Source of the DNA: Centroberyx gerrardi
Taxonomy: Eukaryota > Chordata > Actinopteri > Beryciformes > Berycidae
Assembly: GCF_048128805.1 (NCBI RefSeq)
Contig: NC_136005.1
Location: 18,626,260 to 18,690,259 of the forward strand
Reading direction: 5' to 3'
Length of the DNA stretch: 64,000 bases
Positions within the stretch are counted from its first letter, which is position 1; the number at the start of each line of letters is the position of its first letter. Of the stretch, positions 13,688 through 25,919 are shown piece after piece. The position numbers and the translations under genes were made by a program. The notes under the pieces were generated by a model. The model worked only from the letters and a program-made list of their open reading frames with translations, was not told the origin of the DNA and did not search any database.

Positions 13688-13805
13688 TGCAATGAGCTCC
13701 ACAAGTATTTGGACAGTGACACATTGTTTGATGTTTTTACTTGATCTCTTAGTACTTTGGATATGAAATATGACACGATGACCCAGGGGTGAAATTGCTG
13801 ACTGT
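13688..13805 (+). mobile_element. DNA-transposon-derived repeat ('agtatttggacagtgacac' family)
   Basis: AAGTATTTGGACAGTGACAC, followed by a segment ending CTTTGGATATGAAATATGA and ACGATGA, is the recognisable end of a fish Tc1-like/MITE family. Only about 110 bp is preserved; the partner end is not found nearby. Confidence 0.6.
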
Positions 13806-13809
13806 TAGC

Positions 13810-16770
13810 TGGTCAGCCATATTGGATGAAAGGTTAACAAACTTAATTCCCCTAACAGATTCACTAGCTAGTATGTAAACTATTGTCTAAGTCCAACCAG
13901 CCTGAAACCTTCATACTCCTGAAACAGTGCTTAAAGACTGACGGCTATCTTAAGCACTCTATCAGTGTTTTGTTTCTACAGGCATTTCACGTTTTTGGTG
14001 AAATTTTCTGGGAGTAAGGCTAACTATAAATACTGCTTACATGAATATAATTCATCAAATTAAACCTTATGATGATAGAGCCTTTCTATGTGCTTGTTGC
14101 CTGGCTTGCACTTGAATTTGGAATTGCCATGCCGCTACTCACTGCTCAGAGCTCAAATCTGCAGCTGACCTCTGATCTTTAATGCAAGCAAGCTACTATC
14201 AGATGTCCAACAAAAGCTCCCGCATCATGTTGGCTTTGCCTGACCTCAGTGATCTTTGCCATGCAAACTAGGCTATTAGTTTGCATGTTCTTGATTTCAT
14301 GCAAATATGATAACTGCTCTTTCACCTTTGATTGTGTGCGTACAGTTGTATTGCAGCGGTGTCAGTGCTTTATGCATTTATACACCTCAATACACTTACA
14401 GATATAATTGCTCTTATCTCTTCTATAGAGCAGAAATTGTGTTTGAGAATGATATAATTACACATTAGTGTCTTTGAAGTGGTGTAATTAAACACATTTA
14501 TAAGAAAGTAAAGCTCTGTCATTCTTTTTAGAGGCCTAATGTAAAACAGGATCATTCAATCTGAGCCATATCTATTCAGCAATAATTTTTAGTTTACTAG
14601 AGCTGATTACACTGCGCTGCGAGCAGTGCATAAACTTCTTTTTTCACCATGCATGAAGAAACCATAAACAGCACTTGAAGATCGAGCACGCTGATAAGCC
14701 AAACGATTTCAGCTATTTCAGTGTTTCACCCATGGATCCCCTCGTCGAGAAGTTCCAGGGCAAACTGAAAAGGTAATCTCATTTGTAATGTGTGACAGCT
14801 TATTTGCAAGTGTGCGTACTGGCAATTTTTTAATGGGCCCGCCAGTGATTCTTCTTCCACTCTTAAAGCTGATTTCAAAAAGACACTCTGGAACAGTTAA
14901 GAAGACACTTGCCATTGCCTGTGAACTCAAGTTATCAATCAAGCACCAATTAACATGCTCAGTGAGAGGAAATCAGCGACTCTTTGATGTTCAGTAGCAA
15001 GGGAATGGTAGTTATGCATGTCATTGATATGACGGTTTTCAATCTATCCTCAATGTACAGCATCATATGAAAAGAAATACACACACAGGGCCCCGCAACC
15101 AATAATTTAAATTGGTGAACTGTTTGAGAATGTAACTAATGTTGCTTAATGTTCCTGATCTATGGTATGGAGAGACAATCAATAAAGCACAGAAGTGTCA
15201 GAAAACATTTGTCACAATTTAAACACCACATTTTTCTGTGACAAGAGCTTTTGCTTCAATTTTTCCAGCATCGGATATCCTGTTTTATTTGCTGGTTGTG
15301 ACACACTGTCTTCTCCCCCACACCACTTCCTCTGAAGTAGGTAAACCTCACACACTACACAGAAGACAGCAGCTGTGCAGTTAATAAGTACTTCCTTACA
15401 AAATAGTGAGGGAAAGCATACAAGGCAAATAAGAAAAAGACTAAATCAATTTCACAAAAATAGTCTTAGTGCAAATTCTCAAGGTGATCCTGCAACTCTC
15501 AAGGCATCAAAGAGCCCAGTTTTCAGGAAACGATGGCTGATGACACTGGTGATATCATGCAGCGTTGCTATGCACCGATCTCAGAATTAGCAGAATTATG
15601 AAATGTTACTGATGAGTTGTTAATTGGTAGATAATGTTATTTGATATCTCACCATAATCCTTCAGTTGTCAGTAGGCAAGTCCAGGTGCTTTGCACAAAA
15701 ACAACAACAAAAAAAACAACAAAAAGTTCTTTGCGCAAAAAACAACAACAACAACAACAAATGTGTTTGGGAACTATGTATGCTCTGTTAATTAGAGTTG
15801 AGATAGCAGAGATTAATCTTCAAGCACAACCATATTACAGAGAGTCACGCCAAATAAGGAGAAACAAAAGTACGAGACAGGCAGACTCACTACAAAAACA
15901 ATGTCCCAAAGCTACTAATCAAACAACTCCTGATCTAGATCTAGACCTCAGATTACACTAATGAATTCTAATTCTTGTGTTTTAGCATGTAAATATGTAT
16001 TAAAATGGTAGACAGAGACAATCCCTGCCTACAGCAAAGGTTTATAAATTTCAGCATAAATGATCCGTACTTATGAGCTCGCTGCACCTTTGAAGAGTTT
16101 TTAAAGCAGCAGGATATTTTGTCGTCGTATCATGAAATCAGTTTTAGGGTTTGTCATTTAACATGGCGCTTGTTTTTCAATGAACATGATCAACTTTTTA
16201 ACCCTGAAGAAAATTGATTCAGCTGGTTCTGTTTTCCAGCAGCAAGAAAGCAGGTTAGCATTTTGTTTATATTTCTGACCATGAACGTTGCACTGGACAA
16301 CACATACAGCCACTAGCAACATTTGTATACAGTACGGTTTCAGTAATGTAACCATGCAATATAAAAAAAAAAATAATGCTAAAATGAAATTATAAAAACA
16401 AGTGTTTAACCTGAATTGTTCTTATCTTAACCAAAACCTTAAGATGAACCCTAACTACACTCTATAAAATAAAAATTTAAAAGTGTATCATCTCCAGTTG
16501 AGATGCAGCATTCAGGCAGCAGGAGCCCGGCTTCACAGACACAATATTTCCAAGTGTTGGATGCAGGGGAGGTCAGTAGTGCTTCTTGTCAAAATCAATT
16601 ACCATATGCAGTGGTGTATAATCTGGCTTAGCTATGTGGTGTGGGGCCTTTTGGACTCTGAGTTTTAAGGCTTTCCTTCATATATTTCACTTCACAGTGA
16701 TTAGACAAATATTGATTAGCCTGTCCTTGACCTTAGGAAGAACATAATATGAGTTATTGAGTATTGAGAA
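13810..16770. other. Gene-poor stretch
   Basis: No supported gene. A purine-rich AAC-repeat patch lies near 15700-15765. Chance frames here (up to 106 aa) are low in complexity or without domain features. Confidence 0.5.
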
Positions 16771-16774
16771 TACC

Positions 16775-16813
16775 ATGTATGTATGTATGTATGTATGTAT
16801 GTATGTATGTATG

Positions 16814-16862
<49 letters not shown>

Positions 16863-16911
16863 GTCTATCCGTCTATCCATCTATCCATCTATTCATCTAT
16901 CCATCTATCTG
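16775..16911. repeat. (TATG)n / (CTAT)n compound microsatellite
   Basis: About ten TATG units pass into about eleven CTAT units and then degenerate CTGTC/CATCTATC units. The YLSI-repeat open frames across it are artefacts. Confidence 0.97.
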
Positions 16912-16959
16912 TAGATGGTGGATTTATTTATTTATGCCTAGGTTCTTTTGTTTATTCAT

Positions 16960-17420
16960 TCATTCATTCGTTTGTTTGTTATTTAACCAGGTTAGTGCGT
17001 ATGGCGTTCTTTTGCAAAGGAGACCTGGCCCAGAACTATATGTGTTTTGAACAGACAAACAAATAATACACACCTAAAAACAGACAGAGAGAGAGAGGGG
17101 GGGAGACAGAGAGGAGAGCAGAGCAGTGGCACAGCCTGGAAGAGTGAGACAACAACGTGTTCAAAGCAACAACTCCCAGTAGATTCATCTTCCCTAGTCC
17201 TAACTAAGGCTTTGAATTCAGTGAGAGAGATCAGTTCCTGAAGTTTTGTTTTCCTGCAGGCTGGATGGATACAGAGGATGAAGAGATCTTAAAGGGTTTT
17301 TTGTCCCTTCCTGTATGAGCTTTAAGGACAGCATCGTTGGACTATAAACCATATTGACTTTGTACATTTCCATGTTATAAAAATACATACATAAGGAGGA
17401 CACTGTCTTAAAATCGGAGG
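16960..17420. mobile_element. LINE/SINE-type interspersed repeat remnant
   Basis: TTATTTAACCAGG, then CAAAGGAGACCTGGCCCAGA (about 17020-17035), is a phrase repeated widely in fish genomes as part of a non-LTR retroelement. The following part (CTTTGAATTCAGTGAGAGAG, TCAGTTCCTGAAGTTT, CTTAAAGGGTTTTTTGTCCC) also looks like its continuation. The right boundary is uncertain. Confidence 0.5.
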
Positions 17421-17429
17421 GAATCATGT

Positions 17430-20400
17430 TAAACTGTATTGAACACGCAAAGACAGTGAGCTGATGCATTCCTGCACAACACTCCCAAAAATAAATCAAA
17501 AATAAAGCCAACTTTTCTAAAAGATTCTCATCATTTACCTTAAAAGAAAGACAAACATCAGTTAAAATACTCCAGTATTCATAACAAGATGTCACCTTTA
17601 TCTGTTTATAGTGTTTGGTTAGAATGCCTGGAAGATTTGATTGTTTCTTCCCGGCAACAAACATTATCAATTATTCATACTTTTTGTCTACAATAAAAGA
17701 ATGACAAAGTTGGGACTATGTTGAGACTATACAACATCAAAAGCAAATTGTAAGTTATTAAAAGACTTTTGAGTGTATATTTGTAAATATTGTCCCTTGG
17801 AAAAAAAAAAAATATATATAGTTGCATGCACAGTAAGTCACGTTGTAAACATACATCTTTTCAAATCTTTTACACGTCATGGCATTACTTTTGATGGCAA
17901 TGTCAGCATTTCATAGCCACCATGTCTTTCAGTGTAAAAGGCAACATAGCCTAAGAAAGAAATTTTACAATAAAACGACAGATACAGCAGCTTACAGTGT
18001 GTTCATGGGGGTTTACATCCACTGTACAATGGTGTTATCCCCCAAAAGGCCGTTCACTGATAACAACATAAATGTATGATGCAACCCATCCAATTCACAA
18101 ATTTTGAGTGAGAGAACAGAACGGTTTCTCATGGATGACTTGGTAAAAATAGTAATCAAAAATGCAAACATATATGCCTTTTAAAACATCCTCTTGGATT
18201 CCTCCTCTTTGTTTGATCTCTCTTTAAACATTGTTCCTTGTAAATGTTCTTATACGTTGCTTATCCACATTCAATGGATCATCAGTAAATAAAAAGTTTG
18301 ATTTACACATTGAAAATCACACCTGACCCCACTCTGAGTGATTCAGGCAGTCGGCGGCAGCAGGATGGAGAGATTTTATACCTGATACTGCAAATCACAC
18401 ATTCTGTATAATCATATATCAAGCTTTCTGTAGTGTGGCTGCATTAAAGAAAGAAAATCCTAGAATGTGCACAGACAGAGCTGTCACTTACAATTATCTC
18501 TTACATGTACCCTGTGTCTCACAGAAGTATATTTTCCTTTCACTCTATAAATGCCAGCTAATGCAAAGCATGAGATTAGGCACTTCTGACCTTTATTAGA
18601 GCTGATAGCAGCAGCCATGGATAACAGGAAGCTCCAAGCTGCCACAAAACAAGGTTAGTAGTGAGCTAGATTACAGATTTCCATGATAGCAGGTAAGTAA
18701 AAATGACAAAGAGGCATTATCCTTCACTGATGTGATAATTACCTACAGGACGGTCTCAAAAAGGTTATCATGTACACAAACAACCTGTTATTGCTTCAGG
18801 AAACAGCAACAGAAGGTTGTTCATGGAAGATCTGAGACGTCAAATCCATAAGTAATTAGAACAATTTTAATTAATTTGACAGACATGTTATATTGATAAA
18901 TTAATAATCTATACAATCAGGCTGTATCACTCTCATCACAAGTTCCCCGATGGCTGAATTTAAATTGAATGGGTCAAGACAGTAGGTGTTAAATTGGTCT
19001 GTCTGTAACATAACTTTCTGGCAATTTTTTGGATGCTGCTTGCCAATTTGAATGACTGTGTGGTCAGGGCCAGCCGTGTTGTCGAGAGAGAGGATGCTCT
19101 GAATTGTTGATCTTATATTTCCATGGGAAATGCCAAGCAAGAAATACGACGTCTATTAGGACTTTAAAACCCAAAATAAACATTTCATTAAATCAAATCA
19201 AGTTTGAATCTAGAAGGTTGCAACAAAAATGATCCATTTTAAAGAATTTGGTTGATCCCTTTTTTGTTAATTTGACGCAGGCCGAAATTACATCAGATGA
19301 CAGCATAATCCAACATCATTATCAACATCAAAATGTGTTTGACGCGGTTTGGCCCGAGGCCGATGGCAGCAGAGCCTCTGTAACGGGATGATATGGATTA
19401 CATTTTGCAAACCGACCGTGCCCCCACTCATTTTTTATGCTTGCCAGCAATGAGTTGAACACAGTGATGACCGCATGCACTGCATTGCTGCAGAATAAAA
19501 CCCAAATATCCCTCTGATGATTAAGGTCACTCATACACTGCTTCACACAAGCCATCCTCTTAAGCATTACAGAGTAGGAGAGGGGGTCGACAACTTGGAA
19601 TCAAGTCCGTCTTGATTCTGTCATTGTTATCCGTCATTAGCAATGCCCAGGTCCTTTATGCCTTCCTGTGGCTGGTGACAGTGAGCGGACAATACAGTAA
19701 TCAAAGTTTTCTTCATAGGAAGTGACCTGTTGTTGGCTTTCATTAGTGTGTCAATTCAGAGGTTTAAGCTGCTTCATGAGAAGTTTATCCCTGGATCATG
19801 GGGATCTGAGGGCTCACCGGTCATTTGCCATCAGCGTCCAAAGAGCTCAGATTGTTGGGACTGCTTTATTTTAGAAGATGATGGAAATGTGTTGGACTAA
19901 TTTGGGTTTAGCAGGATTGGCCGAATATTAGTCCACTCATCCAATGGATTATCCCATGGTTGCATTGAACATACTATAGATGGACAATTCTGTCAAACTG
20001 ACAAATCTACCATATATCTAACTTTTCTCTAATGTATTAATTTAGTTTTTAAAGAAAACAAAATGCACATTCTGATGAATTTGTCCATTACTTATTTTTT
20101 TGTAAAGATGACAGCACATATAACCAATAACATGCTAGTTCTTCTCATTGCCATGCACAGTAAAACAGCATCAAACACTGTTATTAGAGCTTTGGGAGTT
20201 CTTACCCAATACAGTGAGATTATCTGTACAGACAGCATATGTATTCATTTAATTTGAGTTCAATTCATGCGTCAAGAAAGATCATACACTGATACACAGT
20301 ATTCAGCAAATTGCTTTTACATTAACAGTATGAATTCATGCAGGGGGGATTAAGATGTGGAAACAACAGTGTTTTGCAGAATGTATGTCTAAAGTGCTCC

Positions 20401-20990
20401 ATGGATAGTAAAAGTCTTTTGCACTGCATCCAAAAAGGAAACCACACAAGTTGATTACATGAGATTACATAGAAAATATGTGATAGTACCAAAGGTTAAT
20501 GTCCAGAAAACTAATGTGAGATAGGGCAGAAGACCTACATTAACAGCTTTTTTAATTTTTGCTTTGCTTTTTTCAGGATTTTACTCCCTAATTTTCTCTC
20601 CAGCGGGCACATTACTGGCCTTCTATTGGCTGTGCCAGGTCGAAGTGACAGCTGGTGTGATGTAATAACACCCCCTCTACTAGACAAGTTATAAAGAGCA
20701 ATATCTAGTTCCATGGATTGAGATCAGCTTAGGTAGATTAATGCTCTAGGACACTGAAATGTTTGTTGTATAAAAGCTCTGTTTATAAAACAATGTATCA
20801 TTGATGTACATGAAAAACTCTGATCTGGCAGATGGCCGGTTGTCCGAGAGCTTCTCCACATTAAAGGCAATGGTAGTCTATGGTTTGTGTTCCTGTGGCT
20901 CAATGGGATTTTAGATTCTTCTTCATTCAAATGTATTATATATAGAAAAACTGGGATTATTTTACAGGCTGTTTAATCTCTTTTTTTTTT
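17430..20990. other. Gene-poor stretch with possible conserved non-coding blocks
   Basis: No exon is supported. The 150-residue minus-strand frame over 17218-17670 has no domain signature. The blocks near 18.33-18.40 and 19.33-19.57 kb have balanced base composition and no repeat character, unlike their AT-rich surroundings. Confidence 0.4.
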
Positions 20991-21149
20991 TTTTTTTTCC
21001 AAAACTGAGCCTGCCCCATGGTTTTAGCATTCGTGGAAAGTGGAACGACTGAGTGCTACAATCAATGAACGCTAGAGTGCAGGCGGCCTATCAGCTTAGA
21101 GAGCCAGTGATGCCCTGTGGACCGTTTCACTAACATGAAGCGTGCTCAG

Positions 21150-21637
21150 TCGACTTGACTCACTTCAGCCCGCTGCCGTGCCGCTTTTCTAGAAGCATTC
21201 CCATCCTGCCGGAGAAAGACACCAGAGGTTTTCTCCAGAGCCGCTCTGCCACCGCCAGACACACAGATCTGCTGCCCTTTTGCACTGAAGACAGCTTCGT
21301 CTCTCAAGCTTTAGCTGTCACTCAGGAAGGTTTGGGTTCCAGTCAGACTCTGCGTTCTGGATCTTCTAGCTTACCAGAAAAAACCCTGGTAAAAAAAAAA
21401 GAAAAAAAAGAAAAGAAAGAAAGGCTGGTTGTTTCTCGCTGTGCTCCGGATCTTACTATCGTCAGGTAGAATAACTAATTGAGCTCTGCGGCTGGCATCT
21501 CTGAAAAGACATTTGGAAGCGCACCAGAGGCCCTCGCTGCCTGAACTTGGCTCAAAGCTCTGAATTCAAGGTTCTGCACTGCCTCCTGATTCCCACTACA
21601 GATCCCATCATGCCCCACTCCTTCCAGCAGAAAAAAG
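21150..21637 (+). other. Possible exon ending in a splice donor
   Basis: This interval is GC-richer than its flanks. It contains a 104-residue open frame (21155-21469) of unclear composition and ends at a strong splice donor AAAAAAG|GTGAGA (exon end 21637). A short in-frame start codon at 21610 (MPHSFQQKK) runs into that donor. It may be an upstream non-coding exon of bcl6a or a separate transcript. I do not recognise the peptide, and no partner exon could be joined with confidence. Confidence 0.25.
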
Positions 21638-21759
21638 GTGAGACTTCTTTTTGATTTGTTTAATGCTTGCTTTATTTTCTGTTTCTCCGCAGTCATGTTA
21701 GTTACAATCACCACATTTCTGTGCTGGCAAGATAAATGAACGTGGAGCAAGGCGTTGCT

Positions 21760-24380
21760 GCAAAACAGAATGCATTCTCAGCAAACCCTCCCCGAATTAA
21801 TAAAAGTTTAAAAAGTAAGAATACCTGAAACTTTTTAGATAACTTACTTTGGGATGCCATCAGACCAATGTTAGTATATACTGTCATATATACTGCCACA
21901 AAGCTGCATCAGACATTATAACACATTATATTATCAATTGTCCACAAATATCAAGAATTATTATTTCCTAGAAAATATAATTCAAGCATAAACAACAATA
22001 CATAATAGTTTGCTAATATCTGTAAATACAATGGGCTTAGTCATGAAATTCTTTCCATTCTGTTGCATTCTGCCCGAGAGCAATAATCTGTATTGCAATG
22101 CAAATTGTATGGAGAGAGATGCAATTATGTGACATGTCAGGTAAGTATAATACAGTTGTGAAATAACACAAATAAACATCATGAAATCAATTTTCACTTC
22201 TTCCAATCATGCTGAGGTTAAACCCAAGACCTTGGAGTTGTCAGTGTGAATCATGAGCTACAGGCATGTGAGCTACAGCTAAACAGGATGAGTGGCACCA
22301 AAAGACATTCTTATACATAATCGTACAACAATGGCCAGCAACGCCGGCTCGCTAACTCCTGGATTTAAATGAACTGATAAAACAGTATATTTTCATACAA
22401 TTTTTCTGATGATTAGCTAATCTCTGAGATTAAATCAGTATACTTTTGAAGCCCTTGAAGTACCAAATCTTAGTCTCAACATTAACAAGAGTAAGCCTGC
22501 AAAAAAAACATCATAGCATATGGATATGAGACATTGGTTGACGAAGATCTTGATAAAACAACTGACATCTGACAAGCAAATGCGAGTACTGAATGCATTT
22601 TGATGGCGTCAGAGGTTTATCTATGTAAAAGCAGGTAGAGTTGAGCTAAGATAGGATCTGAGAGATTTTCATTTTCACTCATTTTTTATCTTTCTGTAAG
22701 CCTTTCTATACCCTTCAAGAATCTTTCCACATGCGCAGTAAAAAGACACTAAAAACAAAGCTTCGGGCTTTAAGTAAACCACAGAGTGAACCTAGGTCAA
22801 ACGAACACATTATCACCTCTTACTCAGTCTTTCAGTAAAAGAATGGAAGCCTTTTACCGTTATTACCATTTTTCATTTTTTCAAAAAGTTTTAAGCAGCA
22901 ACATGCCACTTCCCTCAACCCTTTCTGAACCTTTGAATTGAGGGTCACTAATGTACACACAATACTGACGGAAATATTTGGTTGATTTTCCTTTAAATTC
23001 ACAAGTGATGCTATCAAGAAATGTTTGTCGTCCCATGCAAGCAAAGCACAAAGTTTGTCAAACCTCGGTGGATAAATTCAGGAGTGTCTTCATGATGTGT
23101 GACAGCTGCTGGTTGTGCCACTGTGTGGATAGGTAGGACCTGCTGTGTATATTAGAGTTGTCACCCTGCTCTTATATGGAGCACTTGCATCGTTTCTGCA
23201 ATCACCACCTCGACCTGCCAGTTCTCGGGCGGTGGAGCTGGTTTTCATGGAAGCATTGGGTGATGGATACAGTAGCTGCTGTTCACTATGCTGAGGTGCC
23301 TGATACATTTGTAAGGAAGACGAAATAAAATGCAATCAGAAAGTGTGTTCAAAACTCCAAACATGCATAAATATACTGTAGATAAATGAGGTTTTTCAGA
23401 GTTCAGTATAAAGTGCTATGAGGGCCAACTGGAAAAAAAAAATCTAATGAAAACTGATACATTTTAGACAATACTAACGCAGTTTGCTTAACAAATGAAT
23501 AGAAGAATTTAAATTTAAATAGCTGCAGCTACAGAGATCATGTCTATCTAGAGCCACCATGGTTTTCTTTCTGAATATTTCTTTGTCTGTAAATTTACAA
23601 CTTAAATGCAGCATTTAATGAAATTACATGTGTATACATTTTCTTTGAGGTATATAATTAGGTTGTAAAAATGAGTCCTGCTTTGTTTTGTGTAAATTCA
23701 TAAAAACACAGGGAAATATTTGTTTATCTCATCCTTGAATCCATGACATTGCCTAGAGTACTTCCACATTTTTTAGGTAGAGCAGTTGATTTCTGGGGCT
23801 TGGTGGGATTGCTTTCATCCTGCCCAAATCCCATGTTTCCATGTTGGATTTAAATCCATTTACTGCCTTGGCTGGAGGAAACCAAAAGAGCTGACATGAA
23901 ATTGCACCTATATACTAATGGATGCTGCGAATGTTTGATGCAGATGGAATTTCCTCTATCCAGATACCAAAATATGTTGAGGGCAAATGCCAGATTTCTT
24001 TCATGAAAAAAGTGTATGAAGCAGCTCATCCAGATTATACACAGCGGCCATACAACCACAACCACACTGAATTCACACAAGTCCTATCTGAGCATTTATA
24101 AAAACAGAGTTGTAATCACAGTGGACTTGACATTACATCTGTGAATGCAAAATTAATTGTTCACAGTTTATCCTGCTATCCAGTCTATTATATATGATTC
24201 TTTACGCATTAAGTCAAGTACCTATATGGACTTTTTGGCTTGGTGGAAGAAACTGACCAATACTTTATGCATGATTACATTTACATTTTAGGAATTTAGA
24301 TTTTGATCTTATCCAGATCAACTTATGAATCTGTCCATCACTATCAAGTAACATCTATCCATCTATCCATCTATTAAGTA
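21760..24380. other. Gene-poor stretch
   Basis: AT-rich DNA with no exon or named repeat apart from a small ATCT microsatellite at about 24353-24375. Confidence 0.5.
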
Positions 24381-24419
24381 ACCTAATAATAAAGAGATGG
24401 ACAGGGTGGAAGTGCTAAG

Positions 24420-24800
24420 CGCACTGTTGCTGCTGTGCACATGTTTCTCATTGAACCGCGGCCTGGAGGAAGGTGTGTACAGTTCCTGTCTAGCCGGCCC
24501 TGCAGACCAGCTCCAGCATTATGCATCGGATGCAGGCGGCTGCTTTGACCCGGCGGAGGGAGCAGTGTAACGTGGGAGAATTTAGCTGAAAGAGGAATTG
24601 GGCCACAGCATTTTGGATGAGGTGCAGGAGCAAGAGAGAGCGCACAGTGAGTGCAGCCAGGAGAGAGCTGCAACAGTTAATTCAGGGAATGACATCGGCG
24701 TGGACGAGGTGCCGAGCCGAGCCCCTCGTAACAAAAGACTGGATTTGACAGCTGTTGCGTGGAGTGCAATTCTCCAAGAGGTTGCGGCTGCGATGTGGGC
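24420..24800 (-). pseudogene. LINE (Rex/L2/CR1-like) reverse-transcriptase C-terminal remnant
   Basis: On the minus strand the text reads as a damaged version of the conserved non-LTR block 'DYCNSLL...[10 protein letters not shown]': NCCSSLLA near 24676-24650, then LHLIQNAVAQF near 24630-24600, then a segment resembling '...LHWLPV..RI.FK.L' near 24570-24500. Stops and indels show that it is dead. The 152-residue plus-strand frame at 24598-25056 partly overlaps it antisense and is not a gene. Confidence 0.7.
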
Positions 24801-25787
24801 CTCAAACTATACGGACACACCAAGTGAAAATGATTTTGTTGCAGTATTTCTATTCAGCATTTTTTATTCAATTTTACTCCTATACCCAGAACCATTCCAG
24901 ATCAGTGCAATGAAATACTGTGTGTTTGAAATCAGTACAATACTCAATCAAAACAACCCGAACTGGTTTGGCAACTTCAGACCTCAGTCAGTTACATCAT
25001 CAAAACCTGAATACCTGTTGACAGTGGAAGATTCCACCAGGACAGTGGAAATGTAAAGGTTATCTCTATTGCCAAAACAATGCAGATGACCTAAGCTAAG
25101 AAATTAAATCTCAATGGTTTGTGCGTCCTGTTTATATTTGTCACTCATACAGCACATCACTGCTCTCTGTCTATTTAACTGTGATCTCAGTTTCACATTA
25201 GACTCAGATTTTAGTCTGCATCCTTAATAATTCTGTCAGTATCTGTCAAAAGCCAAATGACATTAATATTTTGAACCATCTCAGTCTCAGACATAGGCTA
25301 CCAAGTGGCAAAGCCAGTGGTTTTGTGGTGTGGTTTATATATCATACAATAAATAAAAGATGTTTCTAATATCAGTTCATAATCGTGAAAGTAATCTTGG
25401 CTTATAAATCTAGGCTTACAAAATACATTCTGTAATAACACCAAAATGTTCAAGATGAAATCAGTGGAATCAAAAGTGACCATTAGCACACTTTATTTTA
25501 ACTACAAGTTCTGTACCGGCTGAGAATATTTCCAGTATTACAAGGGATTTATTTGAAAATGAAAACATGAAAATATATTGTGTATTAAGTTGCTTATGAA
25601 ATTCAAGATTGGACCTCATGACCCCTCTATTTGAATCACTGGATGTCTTTTCTTGTGACAGTATGCATATATTTGTGTTTTTGGTAACACTATTTGGATA
25701 GTCCAATGTTCATACTCAGCGATCAGAGGACAAGGTGTATGTTAAACAAAGGGACACTCGCTTATTTGGTGCTTCTCCACAGACTAT

Positions 25788-25912
25788 GTAACCCAAACCC
25801 TGACCTTAGCCTAAACCCAAACCCTGACCCCGTTTTTTAAACCTAAACCCAACTCTAACCTGGCCCAATTTCTAAAATTAACCCCAAGCCTATGATTAAC
25901 CCCAGCCCAGAC
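25788..25912. repeat. Degenerate CCCTAA-like minisatellite
   Basis: The stretch is built of imperfect AACCC(A/T)AA and CCCTGACC units (for example ACCCAAACCCTGACC). It resembles decayed interstitial telomere-like repeat, common in fish, and is not a functional telomere. Confidence 0.6.
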
Positions 25913-25919
25913 ACTGAAT

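Noticed and set aside
16757-17066. Open frames with YLSI and MYVC repeats
   Set aside because: Translations of a tetranucleotide microsatellite.
17218-17670. 150-residue minus-strand open frame
   Set aside because: No recognisable domain; it partly overlaps an interspersed repeat and has no promoter or splice support.
24598-25056. 152-residue plus-strand open frame
   Set aside because: Its first part lies antisense to a decayed LINE reverse-transcriptase segment; no domain, no splice context, and ordinary chance composition after that.
25788-25912. Telomere repeat
   Set aside because: Units are strongly degenerate and internal; at most an interstitial relic.
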